A stretch of DNA of 16,608 bases from an uncultured Duganella sp. (GTDB lineage Bacteria > Pseudomonadota > Gammaproteobacteria > Burkholderiales > Burkholderiaceae). Both the position numbers and the translations under genes were made by a program. The notes under the pieces are model-generated. The model made no database searches, was not told the origin of the DNA, and saw nothing but the letters and a program-made list of their open reading frames with translations. Positions 14,361-16,608 of this stretch are shown piece after piece. The stretch is from contig CAMLRG010000121.1 in assembly GCA_946482335.1 (NCBI GenBank), positions 1 to 16,608 on the forward strand, written 5' to 3'. Position 1 is the stretch's first letter. Every line of letters begins with the position of its first letter.

Positions 14361-15152
14361 ATGCGCAATAGAACTTTGCGGTTCCTTGGCAGTGCGTCCA
14401 TCCTGGCGGCAGTGGCGATCCCACCCGCCGCCCTGGCCGATCATGCCTGGGGCAATTACCACTGGGGCCGGACGGCCAACCCGTTCACCCTCAAGGTAGG
14501 CAATAACGTCAGCAGCGTCTGGCAATCGTCCTTCAATGCCATGATCACGGACTGGACCAAGTCCACCGTGGTCGATGTGGTGGCCGTGCCGGGCAGCGTG
14601 AGCAATTTGCGCAAATGTTCGCCGACCTTGGGCCGCGTGGAAGTATGCAATTACAGCTATGGCCGCAATGGCTGGCTGGGCATCGCGCAGATCTGGGCCA
14701 GCGGCAACCACATCACGCAGGGCGTGGTGAAAATGAACGACACCTATTACGCCACGGCCACCTACAACAAGCCGGAATGGCGCAACCTGGTGATGTGCCA
14801 GGAAATTGGCCATACGCTCGGCCTGGACCACCAGGATGAAGCCTTCGACAATCCCAACCTGGGCACCTGCATGGATTACACCAGCAGCCCGTTGGGCCCG
14901 CCAAACAATGAACATCCGAACACCCACGATTACGACATGCTGAAGACCATTTATGCCCATACCGATGCGGCAGGCACGGTCTTCAGCACCCCGCCCGCCG
15001 AGGCGGCCGGCAATGCGCCGGACGAGTGGGGCAAGCTGATGCGCAGCACCAACAGCGGCCGCACCCAGGTCTTCGAGCGCGAACTGGGCGGTGGACACCG
15101 CGTCTTCACGTTCGTGATCTGGGCCGAGGAGCGCGGCAACCGCCACCACTAA
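14361..15152 (+). CDS. Secreted metzincin-like protein with Gln in place of the first zinc His
   Basis: 263 residues. The ATG at 14361 is chosen because GGAGGG sits 5 nt before it; an ATG at 14349 is upstream of that site. Residues 1-26 are a signal peptide (ends AALA before DHAWG). The core has QEIGHTLGLDH (147-157), the metzincin zinc motif HExxHxxGxxH with the first His changed to Q147 while E148, H151 and H157 remain, followed by CMDYT with M171 as a probable Met-turn. Four or more Cys residues suggest disulfides. It may be a zinc peptidase with altered metal binding or an inactive relative used for binding. Substrate unknown. Confidence 0.8.
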   Translation: MRNRTLRFLGSASILAAVAIPPAALADHAWGNYHWGRTANPFTLKVGNNVSSVWQSSFNAMITDWTKSTVVDVVAVPGSVSNLRKCSPTLGRVEVCNYSYGRNGWLGIAQIWASGNHITQGVVKMNDTYYATATYNKPEWRNLVMCQEIGHTLGLDHQDEAFDNPNLGTCMDYTSSPLGPPNNEHPNTHDYDMLKTIYAHTDAAGTVFSTPPAEAAGNAPDEWGKLMRSTNSGRTQVFERELGGGHRVFTFVIWAEERGNRHH

Positions 15153-15172
15153 CCGGCGCCGGCGGCGCCGGT
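15152..15172. terminator. GC-rich hairpin between convergent genes (possible bidirectional terminator)
   Basis: Perfect 9-bp arms ACCGGCGCC and GGCGCCGGT around GGC, starting at the last base of the metalloprotease stop and lying 5 bp from the Anbu stop. There is no T-run on either side, so termination would be inefficient or need help. Confidence 0.45.
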
Positions 15173-15177
15173 CCTGC

Positions 15178-16020
15178 TTATTGCTGGCCGTCGCCGAATT
15201 GCTGGGCAAAGCTTTGCGGCGGCGCCGGTGGGGTGCCGTCGGTGCGCGCGGCGGGCAGCGCTGCGCGCAGCGGCTGGCAGGGACGCGACGCCAGCGCCTC
15301 CCACTCGGGCGCGTCGATGCCGTCGAAAATCGCCTTCAATTGCTGGCCCCAGGTACTGCGGATCATCTGGAAGTATTGGTTCTTGTCGTCCACCGTGACG
15401 AAGCGGGTCACGGCCAGGCTGTCGGCCTGGTACACCAGCAAGTCCAGCGGCAGGCCGACCGAGACATTCGAACGCAGGGTCGAGTCCATCGAGATCAGCG
15501 CGCATTTGGCCGCGGCATCGAGCGAACTGGCGGGGGTGATCACGCGGTCGATGATCGGCTTGCCATACTTGGCCTCGCCGATCTGGAAATAAGGATTCTC
15601 GGCTTGCGCTTCGATGAAATTGCCGGCCGAATAGATGTGGAACAGGCGGCAGCGTTCTCCCTTCACCTGGCCGCCAAAAATCAGGTTGATGTTGAACTCG
15701 ATGCCGAACTTGCCCAGCGCTTCCGCATCGCGCGCGTGGACGATGCGCACGGCCTCGCCCACCACGCGCGCCGCTTCGAACAGGTTGGGGGCATCCCACA
15801 CGGTGTAGCCGTTGCTGCCGGTCAGTTCGCCCGCCAGCTGGCGTACCGACTGCGAGACCGACAGGTTACCGGATGTCATCAGCACCATCATGCGTTCGCC
15901 CGGGTTTTCGAACACGCTCATCTTGCGTACGGCGCCGACCTGGTCGACACCGGCATTGGTACGCGAATCGGACAGGAAAACCAGCCCCGCATCGAGGCGC
16001 ATGGCAACACAATAAGTCAT
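15178..16020 (-). CDS. Anbu-type proteasome-related Ntn-hydrolase peptidase
   Basis: 280 residues starting MTYCVAMRLDAGLVFLSDSR, characteristic of Anbu, the bacterial ancestral beta-subunit family. After removal of Met the N-terminal Thr is the nucleophile, with the Asp of SDSRTNAG (D17) and the Lys of VRKMSVF (K32) at the Ntn-hydrolase positions. The body to about residue 245 fits the family; the last 35 residues are Pro/Ala/Gln-rich and look disordered. Anbu genes are usually clustered with a transglutaminase-like gene, an alpha-E protein and an ATP-grasp-like protein; the transglutaminase is 39 bp upstream here. Physiological substrates of Anbu are unclear. Confidence 0.93.
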   Translation of the reverse strand: MTYCVAMRLDAGLVFLSDSRTNAGVDQVGAVRKMSVFENPGERMMVLMTSGNLSVSQSVRQLAGELTGSNGYTVWDAPNLFEAARVVGEAVRIVHARDAEALGKFGIEFNINLIFGGQVKGERCRLFHIYSAGNFIEAQAENPYFQIGEAKYGKPIIDRVITPASSLDAAAKCALISMDSTLRSNVSVGLPLDLLVYQADSLAVTRFVTVDDKNQYFQMIRSTWGQQLKAIFDGIDAPEWEALASRPCQPLRAALPAARTDGTPPAPPQSFAQQFGDGQQ

Positions 16021-16059
16021 GGGGAAAGCCTATGGACGGAAAAACCGATTCTACACCGC

Positions 16060-16608
16060 CTATTGCTGTCCCGAGTGCACCTGCACCTGCACCTGCACCG
16101 ACAGGGTTTCGGTGCCGCCGCCGCGCCGCACGCCGCGCAGCGGGGCGGCTGCTTCATAGTCGCGGCCAACGGCCAGCCGGCAATAGGCATCGTCCATCAG
16201 CCGCGCATGGGTCACGTCGAGGCTGACCCAGCCTTCATAGCCGCTGTCCGTGGCCCAGGCATCGACCCAGGCATGGCTCGCCGCATGGCTGCCGCCGCCG
16301 GGATCGATATAGCCCGAGACATAGCGCGCCGGAATGCCATGCGCCTGGCAGCAGGCGAGGAAGACATGGGCATGGTCCTGGCAGACACCGCTGCCCAGTT
16401 CAAGCGCGGCGCCGGCGCTGGTGCTGACTTCGGTTGCACCACTTTGGTAGGCCACCGCACCAACGATGTGCCCGGCCAGCTGCAACAGCTCCGCCGTGCC
16501 GGCTTTGCCCACGGGGAGGGTAGCCCCGGCCAGGGCCAGGATGGCCGGTGTCGCGGCCGTCAGCGGGGTCGGTACGGTATAGACCAGCGGCGGCAAGGCG
16601 TCGTCCTG
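16060..16608 (-). CDS. Transglutaminase-like cysteine protease family protein (5' end outside window)
   Basis: 182 residues are visible and the frame stays open to the window edge; the apparent start at 16596 is only a TTG inside the gene. The transglutaminase-core triad is present: C76 in GSGVCQDHAH, H112 in ASHAWVDAW and D131 in SLDVTHARL (numbered from the window edge). Just before the stop a short repeat encodes VQVQVQV. In Anbu clusters this family accompanies the peptidase and probably acts as a peptidase or amide-transferring enzyme; the reaction has not been established. It is probably co-transcribed with the Anbu gene. Confidence 0.9.
   Translation of the reverse strand, partial: QDDALPPLVYTVPTPLTAATPAILALAGATLPVGKAGTAELLQLAGHIVGAVAYQSGATEVSTSAGAALELGSGVCQDHAHVFLACCQAHGIPARYVSGYIDPGGGSHAASHAWVDAWATDSGYEGWVSLDVTHARLMDDAYCRLAVGRDYEAAAPLRGVRRGGGTETLSVQVQVQVHSGQQ
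16076..16099. repeat. Hexanucleotide repeat, four units of TGCACC
   Basis: Four perfect tandem copies of a 6-bp unit inside the end of the transglutaminase gene, read as alternating Val-Gln on the minus strand. Copy-number change would alter length by whole dipeptides and not shift the frame. Confidence 0.85.

Overview
The window is GC-rich chromosomal DNA with dense coding, short intergenic gaps and Shine-Dalgarno starts. The gene set (XapA-type phosphorylase, DeoB, long DeoC, Anbu peptidase with transglutaminase, LytTR two-component system) and the palindromic GTGTCTGACCC repeats between genes suggest a betaproteobacterium, most likely of the Oxalobacteraceae (Massilia/Duganella-like). That placement is inference from gene content and repeat style, not a database match.

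Positions 1-9145 hold a nucleoside-catabolism locus. A regulator/kinase fusion (HTH plus PfkB, cut by the window edge) reads leftward from a good sigma70-type promoter that overlaps two direct repeats exactly 20 bp apart. Reading rightward from 484 is an operon-like run: xapA (purine nucleoside phosphorylase), deoB (phosphopentomutase), deoC (deoxyribose-phosphate aldolase, ATGA-coupled to deoB), a two-domain ALDH16-type aldehyde dehydrogenase, deoA, cdd, and a 404-residue deaminase-like protein with an unrecognised C-terminal half. Together these would take deoxynucleosides to free bases, glyceraldehyde-3-phosphate and acetaldehyde, and oxidise the acetaldehyde. The most striking point is that deoA has no stop codon: it runs in frame through two decayed copies of the palindromic repeat into cdd, predicting a 611-residue thymidine phosphorylase-cytidine deaminase fusion with both active sites intact.

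Positions 9146-13522 are ordinary accessory genes: a SAM methyltransferase with a degenerate SAM loop (+), two coupled VOC/glyoxalase-like genes (-), a three-gene unit of small membrane protein, LytS-like histidine kinase and LytTR response regulator (-), and a RimJ/RimL-type GNAT acetyltransferase (-).

Positions 13614-15152 (+) encode two exported proteins: an unrecognised periplasmic protein and a metzincin-like protein whose first zinc-binding His is Gln. Positions 15178-16608 (-) encode an Anbu proteasome-like peptidase and the 3' part of a transglutaminase-like gene, a pairing typical of Anbu clusters. No rRNA, tRNA, CRISPR array, insertion sequence or phage gene was seen. No stretch over 300 bases lacks a gene; the longest gap, 262-483, holds the divergent regulatory region.
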